Below are positions 33,760-44,770 of a stretch of DNA of 64,000 nucleotides, one piece after another (within the stretch, counting starts at the first letter, position 1; each line of letters begins with the position of its first letter). The translations under genes and the position numbers were made by a program. This DNA comes from Atherix ibis. Lineage: Eukaryota; Arthropoda; Insecta; Diptera; Athericidae. The notes below the pieces were generated by a model. That model was not told where the DNA came from. It made no database searches and worked only from the letters and a program-made list of their open reading frames with translations. The stretch covers positions 33,334,811-33,398,810 of the forward strand of contig OY282605.1 in NCBI GenBank assembly GCA_958298945.1, given 5' to 3'.

Positions 33760-36700
33760 AAACACAACAAAAAGCGTAATGATCGAAATAATAATAGTAA
33801 TAATAACAGAACAAATGCAATAATTAATCGGAGTGGTTCAATTGAAGAAAACTCTGAGAGTGATACAGAAGATAATTCGTCAATATATTCATGTAAAATG
33901 GAAAAACCGTATGTTATTGAAAATTCTGAAATAATGGGACGATATTTGGTTGCTGCACGTAATCTTAGACCTGGAGAACTGATCATAGAAGAACCACCTT
34001 TGGCTATAGGACCATGCGCTGATTCGGATCCAGTTTGTCTCGGTTGTTATCAATCAGTTTCGATCAAAGGTAAACAATATAGGTAAGGATAATATTATAT
34101 TTTCTAATTCATATTAGTTTATACACATACGAGGTCTGTTCAAAAAGTATCGCGAATTTTGTGTTTTTTTTCAAGAACTATTTATTTATTCATGAATATC
34201 TATTAACAACTCATATGCTAAAAAATTGAAAACAATATTATTTGGTAAATGCATTACAAAACCGTCTAATAAAGTAAGCAAAAGCACAAATGCAAACCAA
34301 TTTATTTAAATAATATGTTAAGTCATATCTACAGAAAAGAATCTGCACAAAAATATGCAAGCGTTACGATTTCTCGCCGCTTCTGCAATAATTATGCCAG
34401 AAAATTGTGTATACGAGATCTGATCAAAAATTATCGCGAATTTTGTGTTTTTTCACAAATTATTTATCTATTCATGAATATCTACTTTGTCCCCGTCAAA
34501 ATAATCCCCACCACATATTATACACTTCTGCCAACGTTTTTTCCGATCCTCAAAGCACTTCAAAAAATCATTTTTTGTGATCTTGTTCAGCTCCTCCTTC
34601 GATGCCGTCTTTATCTCCTCAATCGTAGCGTAGCGTCGTCCTTTCATGGGGTTCTTCAGTTTCAGGACCAAAAAAAAGTTACAAGGAGCCAGATCTAGGG
34701 AATACGGTGGCTGCGGCATTGTTAGTGTGTTGTTTTTGGCCAAAAATGGCAAAAGCCAATTTTTGTTCTTCCACAAATCCGGGCGTTTCTGGCGAGTTGC
34801 TTCGCGCAACTTGCGCATAACTTACAGGTAATATTCCTTATTGACTGTTCTACCCTGTGGCAAGAACTCATGATGCACCACTCCCCTGCAATCGAAGAAA
34901 ACTGTAAGCAAACCTTCACATTCGACCGAACTTGGCGCGCTTTTTTCGGTCTTGCCTAGTGCGGCAGCTTCCATTAGGATGATTGAGCTTAGGTGTCTAC
35001 GTCATAATCATAAACCTATGATTCGTCACGAATTATGACCCTCTGGAGCAAATTTCGGTCGTCGCGGACAGAGTCCAACAGCTCCTTAGCAATGTTAATG
35101 CGATGCTGGTTTTCGTCGAAATTGATCAATTTTGGTACGAATTTCGCGGCGACCCGTCTCACGCCCAAATCATCGGTAAAAATCAAATGGCACGAGCCAA
35201 TCGATATGTTGAAGTCCTCAGCAACTTCTCTAATGGTGATTTGACGATTGGCCAATACTATTTCCTTCACTTCATCAATGTTTTCGTCTGTTGTTGACGT
35301 GCCGGACGTTCGGCACGCTTTTCGTCGTTCACATCTTCTCGGCCCTCTGAGAACATTTTGTACCACCGATAAACGATGCTTCGGTCCAAGGTGGCTTCAC
35401 CATACCATATGCCACAGTTAACATTCGGAATGCGTCCGCGCAATTAATTTTGTTTTTCACACAAAATTTGATACAGATTCTTTGATCCATTTTTTGGAAT
35501 GGGCAAAATCGAAGACGAGCCAAAACACGTGCAAGCAAAGCAGCTGTCAAAAATTAACTGAACATTCAAAATATCCGAACTTGTCGGCATAAGTGAAAGA
35601 CATGAGTACCAACATAACGCCACAAATAAAATCTAAAATCGAATATAGGTAACCAGCGGAAATTCAAAATTCGCGATACTTTTTGAACAGCCCTCGTATA
35701 CTATCAACGGAATAGGTTAAGTAGGTTTTTTGTTAAGATGCAATAACAAATAGTGAAAAAATTTAGGTGCCCAGGTTGCGGTTGGCCATTATGTGGACCA
35801 AAATGCGGTGGAATCAAAACAGAAAATGGCCATAGTATTTGGGAGTGTGCAGTTTTGCGTGAAAAACGTGTAGTAAATTTGGTGGATAAATGTGACGAAA
35901 AGGATATCAAGTTTATGTATGAAGTAATACTACCATTGCGATGTCTTTTGCTCAAACAAAATAATCCAGAAAAATGGAAATCGCTAATGAAAATGGAAGC
36001 CCATAACGATATTAGACGAAAAATTCCATCGCTATGGTGTCGCAATCAAGAAGTCATCGTGAATAGACTGAAGAGCTCATGGGGCATTAATGATTACACC
36101 GATGATGAAGTGCATACAATTTGTGGTGTATTGGAAGTGAATTGTTTTGAAATTGGACAAAATGGTGCAAAAGCAAGGGCACTATATCCGTCTGCTTTTC
36201 TATTATCACATGAGTGCTCCCCAAATACAACGCACACAGATCATCCTATAACGCATACAATGACCATACGCGTAACTAGAGCTTTAAAAACGGGCGAATC
36301 AATTACCTTGAGTTATGCCTATACATTTCAGGTAAATTCTCCCTTAAATAATCGTAAATTTACTATAAATTTAAAAACAAAAAAATATTACTATAAATGT
36401 CTTAATATGAGTATTATAATATAACAGGGAACATTAAAACGCAGAGAACACTTACAAGAAGGTAAATTCTTCTGGTGTCAATGTAAAAGATGTGCAGATC
36501 CGACAGAATTTGGCACATATACGAGCGCAATGAGATGTCCTAAATGTCGAGATGGTATGATTCTATCAACGGAACCTCTTAACCAAAAGGCTCCCTGGAA
36601 GTAATTGAAATAGTAAAGATATTATCTTATCAGAATTACTAATTGTTGGTGGTATTTGATTCTTAGATGTAAGGCTTGTGAATATTCGGTAAATGCACAG

Positions 36701-37329
36701 TCAATGTTTCTACTACTTGAGAAAATATTCAAAGAACTTGATAGCATAGATCCTCATGATATTGAAAATCAAGAAGAATTTTTAGAGAGGTCAGCTTACA
36801 ATTTTTCTACCATATAAAAAGTAACTTAACCAAAAAATCTAACAATATTTTTCAGATATCGAAATGTACTATCGAAAAATCATTATTTATCAATATCGGC
36901 AAAATATTCACTCTGCCAATTGTATGGTAGAAGTGATGGTTTTATGATTCAAGATTTATCTTTGGATGACTTGAAAAGGAAGGAACAATATTGTCGGGAT
37001 GTTTTAAGCATTGTAGATGTTTTGGAACCAGGACTATCACGCCTTAGAGGTAATACAAATTGTTTATTTTCATTCTTGATTCAAAATATTTGAACTAAAT
37101 TTTAACAGGTGTTATAATGTATGAGCTACACGCACCAATCATGATGCAAGCGACACGGCAATTCGAATCAAAAAATATTACCAACGATGAACTTCGAAAA
37201 CGATTGCGTGAAGTTGTTAGCCTTTTAAAACAAAGTGAAATTATACTTGCACTAGAACCAGATGGTTCTAGTGAATATGCAATGTCATTAGCGGCAAAGG
37301 ATGCTCTAAAACGAATTGGAAATCTATAA
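33760..37329 (+). CDS. SmydA-8: SmydA-8 (msta)-like SET/MYND protein, six exons, 5' end incomplete
   Basis: Coding exons inferred from GT/AG sites and frame: 33760-34082, 35767-36331, 36428-36600, 36667-36789, 36856-37049, 37109-37329 (TAA). They join in phase to 532 codons plus stop. Exon 33760 follows an AG acceptor and opens with a basic Asn-rich stretch, so a start exon probably lies upstream; Met at 33898 is the alternative. Domains: split SET start (IMGRYLVAARNLRPGELIIE, about residue 57), MYND-type zinc finger (CLGC...CPGCGWPLCGPKC...H-x3-C, about 93-134), SET core (FLLSHECSPNTTH about 253, ESITLSYAY about 285), post-SET CQCKRC (about 313), helical C-terminus. SmydA proteins are arthropod-specific relatives of Smyd lysine methyltransferases; activity here is inferred. 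Canonical NHSC is replaced by SHEC. The first intron (34083-35766) is loaded with transposons. Paralogue assignment is from remembered similarity to fly msta. Confidence 0.88.
34130..34203 (-). mobile_element. Terminal fragment of a CGAGGTCTGTTC mariner
   Basis: Begins CGAGGTCTGTTCAAAAAGTA after TA (34128-34129) and follows the family's 3' end to TATTCATGAATATCTAT, then gives way to E-element sequence. In the first intron of the SmydA-8-like gene. Confidence 0.75.
34204..34413 (-). mobile_element. Internally deleted E-element fragment
   Basis: 34204-34312 matches the E copy at 39150-39250 (GAAAACAATATTATTTGGTA, ATTTATTTAAATAATA). After a deletion junction near 34320, 34322-34413 matches 40046-40137 almost base for base (GCAAGCGTTACGATTTCTCG). 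The next element begins at the same TA as in the other copy. Confidence 0.7.
34414..35696 (-). mobile_element. CGAGGTCTGTTC mariner, longest copy, in an intron
   Basis: 1283 bp between inverted ends (CGAGATCTGATCAAAAA at 34414 and CTTTTTGAACAGCCCTCG at 35679-35696), flanked by TA on both sides. Minus-strand gene pieces in order: MTAALLARVLARLRF and KNKINCADAFRMLTVAYG (start and first HTH), TDENIDEVKEIVLANRQITI, VAAKFVPKLINFDENQHRIN, LLQRVIIRDES (first Asp block, altered from TGDEAW), PPYSLDLAPCNFF (third Asp changed to Asn), and FLKCFEDRKKRWQKCI. The HDNA block is deleted and several frameshifts occur. Inactive. Confidence 0.9.
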
Positions 37330-37699
37330 AATTAACTCTTTACCAATTTTTGTAAGACACTTATTTGGAGTTTAATTATCCACATAAAATAATGTAGTCA
37401 TATTATTTCAGTTTTTTTTTTGTTTTTTTTTTTGTTTTGTTTCGTCATTTCATAATTTTGTGATATATACTAGAAATTAAATTGATATGACAATATATAT
37501 ATATATATATAAATAACAAATTAAATTATATACAATATTAAATATATGTAAACATATTTGTATACAATTATTTTCTTAAATTATTAAAATTATTATAATA
37601 ATTGTTTATTATTTTTTAATTACAATAATATTATTAATTATTCGAGAATAAATCAAATACATCAGATGTGCATTTTGATCTGATTGTATTTTAAACACT
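37330..37699. other. 3' flank of the SmydA-8-like gene
   Basis: AT-rich, with T-runs at 37410-37440 and an (AT)n microsatellite at about 37493-37511. AATAAA at 37649-37654 could be a distant poly(A) signal; no nearer one is evident. Confidence 0.4.
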
Positions 37700-38458
37700 A
37701 TGAACGTATGATGATAGACTTTTTTTGGAGTAAACTTTAAGATTTGCATCTGAATTATAGGTGGTTTCAACAAGATGGCGCCATAAGTTACACAACTCGT
37801 AAAATTTTGATTTGTCTGCGCGAAAAGTTTCCATAACGCGTAATTTCGAAATTTGGTGATGTCAATTGGTCTCCAAGATCTACCGATTTGACGTCATTGG
37901 ACATTTTATTGTGGTATTACCTAAAATATCATATTTACACAGACAATCTCCAAAACTTTAGAGTATTTAAAATGCAAAATCCATCGAGTAGTAGCCGAAT
38001 TATGGTGTGAATAATAATCCTGTATGTATGCACCAGGGCTCAAGACGCGAAAAGTTCCCAGAATGCGTAATTTCGAAATTTTGTGATGTCAGTTGGCCTC
38101 CAAGATCATCCAATTTGACGTCGTTGTACAATTTATTATGATACTACGTAAAATATAATATTTACACAGACAATCCCCAAACTTTAGAGTATTTAAAATA
38201 CAAAATCCATCGAGTAGTAGTCGAATTATACAATAGTATGAATAATAATCATGTACACGTTTGTATGCACCAGGGCTCAAGATCATCCGATTTGACGTCG
38301 TTGGACTTTTTATTGTGGTACTACGTAAAATATAATATTTACATAGACAATCCCCAAACTTTAGATTATTTCAAAATTCGTAAAATGCATAAGAAATTAC
38401 TTCCAAAAGTTTTAAGTATTGCACAAAAAAAAATCAAAACAAAGTTAAACGGATGATG
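37700..38458 (+). mobile_element. DD41D remnant with a triplicated 3' part
   Basis: Plus-strand traces: RWFQQDGAISYTTRKIL (second catalytic Asp block), CLREKFP, then DVNWSPRSTDLTSLDILLWY (third Asp). The last part repeats: the GCGAAAAG landmark at 37820 recurs at 38047 (227 bp), and a shorter third copy starts at about 38265 (CAGGGCTCAAGATCATCCGA). Each copy holds TTTGACGTCGTTGGAC and ACACAGACAATCCCCAAAC. Stops in every copy. Confidence 0.75.
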
Positions 38459-38803
38459 TGAAGGAAATGAGTAGCTTGGACGACAAAAACTATATATGAA
38501 AATATGTATGAAAATGTTAATAAGTAATATTTTCTATAATACTCCTTAAAAAAAAAATATTTATTTTACTAACAAAAAACTAAGTAAATTCATTCTTAAA
38601 AAGGATCAATTTAAAAGTAAAATTCTTAAAAAAGGTTCCTAACGTATTTATTTGAACAAAATTTTGTTTTGTAGACAAATTTAATAACTTTAAAGGGCAA
38701 CTAGCATCTCTTTAAAACCATTAAATATTTGTTAAATTTTACGATTTTCTGTTACAACAAGCTTTTTGATACAAAAATATCTGTCCCATAAGTCCATTAT
38801 AAC

Positions 38804-41065
38804 CTTAAATTATAGAAGAACTGGATAGGCCTCTACAAAAAAAATGTGGTATGAATTAAATTAGAGAATATGATATTATGTTTATGTTGAAATAAAACCA
38901 CACCGCAACTTAGTAAATATAAATTTCAAAGTAGATACAAAAACCTTAATTATAATATAAATGTGTGTTTGTGAATGGAAATGGTAATTTAAATAGGCAT
39001 TGTGCATTCAAATTAAATTAAAAAATAAAGCATAATTACATAGAACATTACATAAAATTCTTAATAATATAGAAGTTAAGTTGTATACAAAATTAAAACA
39101 AATGCTTTAAAACAAAAATAGAAAATGAAAAATTTAATGACTTAAATAATTAATAACTTATATTCTAAAAAAAAATGAAAACAATATTATTTAGTAAATG
39201 CATTATAATATAGTCTAATAGAGCAATCAAAATAAATTTATTTAAATAATAAGCTAACCGAAGAATAAACTTTATTTATTTCAACGCAATGAAAACAGCA
39301 ATGGAAAATAGAATGAAAAATTTGGTCCCTTAAATTTTCTTAAACACACTTTACGTACACCGGCACTGAACTATTTTCTGGTAAACATTGAACTGTCAAC
39401 ATCGCCTTTGTTTACATTTATTGAATGACGAACTATTCACTTTTTTACCATTTTTTGGAAAAACCATATCACTAAAAGCCATTTAGACTAAATTTTTGTT
39501 AATTTCTCTAGTAAACATGAAGATGTTAACTTACCGAAAGATAGAAATTCCCGTCTTCCTCATTCTGTTGAATTAAAAGCAATCCTTTGTAAAACACTTC
39601 ATTTTCTGAAATAAAAACTTCCTATTAAATGTTATCAACTATATAACTATTTATATAATTACTTACTTTTTCGTAAATACTTCAAAATAAATAAAAACTA
39701 CCCTTTCACTTGCACTTTCTGATAAGTGTCAAAATAACAACTTGAAAAATGACAAGAGAACGCAAGCATTTCGGTATGCTACCACTTTCATAGAGAATGG
39801 CGTTTTTTAAAACTCTACGAAAGTCTACAAAATTGACACGCTTGATATTTGATTGATAATTACGAAATGAATAATAAATCTAAAATACAAATCCATTTCT
39901 AATAAAAAGATTGTACAAAAAATAAAAATTGCCTATCGTTGTGTTTAAATTGTGTTTTTGTTTTCAATAAGTGAATTAAAATGACTATAAATTATGCTTT
40001 TGCAATTCAATAAATTTCTATTACAAAAACTAGATGTCAGTGGGTGTCATATCTACAGAATAGAATTTGCACAAAAATATGCAAGCGTTACGATTTCTCG
40101 CCGCTTCTGCAATAATTATGCCAGAAAATTGTGTATACGAGGCCTGTTCAAAAAGTATCGCGAATTTTTTGTTTTTTTTTAAATTATTTATTTATTCATG
40201 AATATGTATTTTGTCCCCTTCAAAGTAATCCCCACCAGATATTATACACTTGTGCCAACATTTTTTCCAATCCTCGAAGCACTTCAAAAAATCATTTTTT
40301 GTGATCTTGTTCAGCTCCTCCTTCGATGCCGTCTTTATCTCCTCAATCGTAGCGTGGCGTCGTCCTTTCATGGGGCTCTTCAGTTTCGGGAACAAGAAAA
40401 AGTCACAAGGGCCCAAAAATTCGCGAACAAGTAACGATGCGTGAGCAAGGGCGCTATCATGGTGCAAAAGCCAATTTTTGTTCTTTCACAAATCCGGGCG
40501 TTTCTGACGGATTGCTTGGCGCAACATGCGCATAACTTGCAGGTAATATTCCTTATTGACCGTTCTACCATGTGGCAAGAACTCATGATACACCACGCCC
40601 CTGCAATCGAACAAAACTGTTAGCAAAACCTTCACATTCGACCGAACTTGACGCTTTTCGTCGTTCATATCTTCTCGGCCCTCTGAGAACATTTTATACC
40701 ACCGATAAACGTTGCTTCCGTCCAAGGTAGCTTCACCATATGCCACAGTTAACATTCGGAATGCGTCCGCGCAATTAATTTTGTTTTTCACAGATTCTTT
40801 GATCTATTTTTTGGAATGGGCAAAAATCGAAGACGAGCCAGAACACGTGCAAGCAAAGCAGCTGTCAAAAATTAACTGAACATTCAAAATAGCCGAACTA
40901 GTTGGCATAAGTGAGAGACATGAGTACCAACATAATGCCACAAAAAATCAAAAATCGAATATACGTAACCCGCGGAAATTCAAAATTCGTGATACTTTTT
41001 GAACAGACCTCGTACATATACGGAAATCTGACGAACTGCCCTATTCAGGTATTCTTTAATCCAAG
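38804..41065 (-). mobile_element. Solo E element with a nested mariner
   Basis: Left terminus CTTAAATTATAGAAGAACTG (38804) and right terminus AGGTATTCTTTAATCCAAG (ends 41065) match the TIRs of the E copies at 50035 onward, in inverted orientation. Flanking octamers ATTATAAC (38796-38803) and ATTATTAC (41066-41073) differ at one base, fitting an 8-bp target duplication. Without the mariner at 40138-41012 the element is about 1.39 kb. It contains the same TATA-like and splice-like stretches as the array copies, more diverged. No transposase frame. Confidence 0.8.
40138..41012 (-). mobile_element. CGAGGTCTGTTC mariner, deleted copy, nested in E
   Basis: 875 bp between inverted ends; TA at 40136-40137 and 41013-41014. 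Removing it restores GTGTATACATATACGG, the sequence of intact E copies, which proves the nesting. Minus frames: KNKINCADAFRMLTVAYGEA, FSEGREDMNDEKRQVRSNVK (deletion junction), HEFLPHGRTVNKEYYLQV, HHDSALAHASLLVREFLG then PCDFFLF (a second deletion removing PPYSPDLA). Shares the first junction with copy 30254-32054. Confidence 0.9.
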
Positions 41066-41100
41066 ATTATTACATCTATTAATTTAATCAACAACTGCAT

Positions 41101-41560
41101 CATTGAGAGCAATCTGGCTTATAAGTTAGTCCCTCTTAAACGTACAAACCCTCACTCTGTAACTATGCGACCCTAATGAGCGTTATAACTGATATTGTCT
41201 TTTTGTAGTGCGTTATGTAAAAAAGAGTATGCGAAATTCGAAGGAACAATTTGAGTTACGAAAAATTGTAAACAATCAATCGGAAACATGCCTTGTATAG
41301 AAGGGGTCATAAAGCTAAACTATGCATGCAGAACGGAGGAGGAATTTTGTGAGGAAATGGGGAATAAAGGAGGGATTTTGTGAGGTCAGATCGTCAATTA
41401 ACATTCAAGCTGATGAGTGAGTCAGAAAAATGATTCCTTAGGCTCAGAAAAATGATTCCTTGCTTAAGATCGGATATTGAAAAGAGTAATGCCACAAATT
41501 TTTGGCAGAAAAGAGGATCCCTAGCCCCCTTATTCCCCTTATCTAAATCTGTGTGATTGT
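41101..41560 (+). mobile_element. Mariner-like remnant
   Basis: Begins with GTTAGTCCCTCTTAAACG and shares its first 120 bp with 7399-7520, including TTTTTGTAGTG. Later parts recall 23150-23330 (GTCAATTAACATTCAAGCTG; a GAAAAGAGGATCCCTAG trace). No usable frame. Confidence 0.45.
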
Positions 41561-42573
41561 ATTTCACAAGTGAATGAATTCACTTTACAGAAAATCCTTT
41601 ACCTAGCGTGTTGTAGAGTGGGAATCGCCGCCCTTATATCAAAATAATTAGTTTTGTGTTGTAGATAGAAACTATATAATGAAGCTACTATAATACGAAA
41701 ATATTTATTTATAATATTCAATAAAATTGGAAAATTTTATTTGATCTAAGTCTATCTAGAACTATGAATATATCGATAACTTCTCTCATAGCACATAGCC
41801 TTCTTTGCCACAATATATTTCTTACATCATAATCGTACGCATTACACCACCGTTAACGGAGACCGAACTCTCCAATACTTTTATTACAAAATGTTTTGAT
41901 TAAATTAGAAATTTATCACATTTTTTTCGGCTAAATAGTATTTTATAAAATTATATAATATATTAAAATAAATTTATATAAAAATAAATTTTCAGATTTT
42001 TCTCTTATTAGATAACAATAGTTGCAAAAAAAAAATGATCACATGCATTCTACGCTCAATTATTCGTCAAATACTTTTGAGATATTTTGTTATGCTTCTA
42101 GAAAACACGTTCAATAACTATTGCTTAAATAGCATCAATAAGTAAGTATTAAATAAATGTATTTAATAAAATATACATTAATACTTATATTATAAAATAT
42201 TATAGAAAAAATTAGTCTATTTTGTGATAAGAATAGATCAGAAGGTTAATTAAAATTCTACTCGAATGATAAATTTTTATTTATATTTTCTCAAAAACTT
42301 TCCTTCTGCAACCCTGCACAGAGTGTGCTGTAGTTTTATCAAAAATCGCAAAAACCTTACAATTGTTTCGTGTAATGACAATTTGGGTAAATGTCAAATG
42401 GGAGTCGTAAGCGCCGGGAATTTGTTTTTGTTATTAAATAGAATAAATAAATGCTAAAAAAATTTGTCATACAGTAATAATAATATAATTTTTATTTTAA
42501 TGTGCACAAAATTATAATAAAACAAAAATAACGAAAAAATTTCGTAAAAGGTTAATTGGTTAAATCTGTAAAT
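41561..42573. other. AT-rich upstream region of the gene cluster
   Basis: No recognised gene. A 63-codon frame (42266-42457) has no motif. Promoter elements for the gene at 42574 cannot be assigned. Confidence 0.4.
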
Positions 42574-43276
42574 ATGCCACCACAAAAAATTAAACTGCAC
42601 AACAAAACAGGAAAATTAAAATCAATTCCACAAACAAAATTGGCTACTACATCAAATTCTGAGCATCGAATCTCAAATTCTGAGGATACATCGGTAGAAG
42701 AACAATTTCAGCTAGAATTGTGCTGGTGCATACAACAAATTGAAAATTCTCTTAGCAGTGGAAAGTTAATTGAAAAACAAGGTATTATTAATTGTATTTC
42801 GTAATAAATTTGCAAAAAATTATTATGTTTATTTTAGTTCAAGAAAGTGAAAAAATACTTAAAATTCTCAAAAGCCCAAACCAACCGCTAGTAAAGAAAC
42901 GGCAGGCTATGAAATCATATTTTGGAGATTACCGATCTAAAATGGCTGCAGAGGAAAAGACATTATTTGCGGGTGGGTATATAGATATATTATTTCAATA
43001 AAATGTAATTTATTTCTAAAATTTACAGCCAATAAACAAATTAAATTTGTAGCAGCATCGCCAAGCAAAAAATCGTATTTTGTAAAAAAATCGGCATTTA
43101 TATCGCAAGATACTAAAGATTTTCAATTCAATTTTCCCGTAGAGGAAATTGAACAATTAGACATCTCCGATGACTGTAATAAAACACATAATTTGAAACA
43201 ATCAAATGATACTAATTTTCATTTTGTTCCTTCGGACAATGTGTTCAAATTTAATTTTACAATTGAACAATTATAG
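42574..43276 (+). CDS. UPF0488 family protein (CG14286/C8orf33 homologue)
   Basis: Three exons: 42574-42781, 42838-42972, 43029-43276 (TAG), joined at GT/AG sites in phase to 196 codons plus stop. ATG 42574 (MPPQKIKLHNKTGKLKS) is chosen over an upstream in-frame TTG. Family landmarks: FQLELCWCIQQIENSLSSGK near residue 48, KILKSPNQPLVKKRQAMKSY, FGDYRSKMAAEEK, and a C-terminal FHFVPSDNVFKFNF. The protein is basic, soluble, without a signal peptide or membrane segment. UPF0488 proteins have no established biochemical role, so none is assigned. Introns are 56 bp each, typical of small insect introns. AATAAA-like signals (43288-43312) follow the stop. It lies 543 bp upstream of the next gene on the same strand. 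Confidence 0.88.
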
Positions 43277-43819
43277 TTAATGAAATTTAATAAAAACCGA
43301 TTGTAAATAAAAATTCGAATTTAAAAATGTGAAAATTAATTATTTAATAAATAAATTTTTCAATAAAATATTGTATAATATGAAATTTTATTATTGTGCT
43401 GGTAGTCATAATTACAATTTTTTATATTTAATTTTACACAATGTCAATTATATTTTCAAATTATCCACTATAAAAATATATGAAATTAAAAACAAATATG
43501 TAAAAATACTATTTGATTAAGAAATGATGAATATTAAAAATTGTTCAGTTTAAAAATTTAAATTAGGAAGCATGATTGGACTTGTTACTATCTATTGTGA
43601 ATGAATGTCAAAACATAGCGTAGACTTTTGAATACTTGACAAGTCAGTGTGGAGAATTTTTGATAATTTGTGTGTTACACTCCATGTTTTTTTGTGTATA
43701 AAACGTATTGAATTTAGTGAAAAATATCTACAATAAAGCAATAATTAAAATAAGCAAAATCCATTATCAGATTTGGTCTGTGATATAGATAAATATAAAA
43801 AATTCACTAATTTAAAAAA

Positions 43820-44770
43820 ATGCCAAGAGGTAATTATAATTGTACGGTTTATTTACCCCAATTATATATATAAAGTTTGTGATTGTCTCTAGTAAATTCT
43901 TCATCCAAAATTGTCCGCATTTAATAAATAATAATCATATATATGGATTTCGATAAAATTTAATTTGCAATTAATTTATCTGGAATGAAATTTTTGGACG
44001 CGTGTTCTAAATTGTTATAACCTCAAAATATTGTTATTTGTTTGACGTATGTAAATTGCTTGGCGATTACGCTTTCCCTTTCGATTTACTTTTGAATAAA
44101 TGTCAATTTTTCTTAAATTTCCAAAAAAAAAATTACCTCAATCGAAATTTAAAAACTACTTTTATATGATGGGAACTTATTTCAGGAAAGTTTGTTAACC
44201 ACAAAGGACGTTCTCGACATTTCACAAATCCTGAAGAGTTAGAAAACGAATTGAAAGATGGTAAAAAGAAAAAGTAAGTAGATTTAAATGATTAAATAAC
44301 ATTGAATTACTAAATGTAATATATTTTTTTCATTCTGTAGACATCACCAAAAGAAGGATATTGGAAGTGAATCAGAAGAGGCTGCTGAAAGTGCTGGATC
44401 GGAATCGGAATCTGGGTCTGATGAAGAATCTGATGATGACGATAACCAAAAAGCCAAGGGTGTTTCAAAACTAATAGAAATAGAGAATCCTAATCGCGTC
44501 CATAAAAAATCAGCTCTTAAAGTGGATAGAGTTGAAACTGATGAGGTAGCCGGAAAACCCGAATTGTCTCGACGAGAACGAGAAGAAATTGAGAAACAGA
44601 AAGCACACGCAAATTATCAGAAACTTCACGCTGAGGGTAAAACAGATCAAGCACGAGCAGATCTTGCACGTTTAGCTATAATTAAACAACACAGAGCTGA
44701 AGCGGCTGCACGTCGTGAAGCTGAGAAAAAAGAGAAGGAAGAGAAACGAAAGCCTACCACGACTAATTGA
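43820..44770 (+). CDS. Pdap1: PDAP1 / HASPP28 homologue (28 kDa heat- and acid-stable phosphoprotein)
   Basis: Three exons: 43820-43829 (only MPRG and one base over), 44186-44273, 44341-44770 (TGA), in phase, 175 residues. Landmarks: [18 protein letters not shown] near the N-terminus, an acidic Ser/Glu/Asp stretch ([19 protein letters not shown], likely casein kinase 2 sites), [55 protein letters not shown], and a Lys/Glu-rich coiled-coil-like tail. Length matches the family (about 180). The mammalian protein is a cytosolic phosphoprotein that enhances PDGF-A binding; the insect role is not defined. The ten-base first exon means the start codon is separated from the body by a 356-bp intron. 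Confidence 0.93.

Noticed and set aside
42266..42457. 63-codon frame upstream of the UPF0488 gene
   Set aside because: No motif, no splice continuation, no relation to the neighbouring gene.
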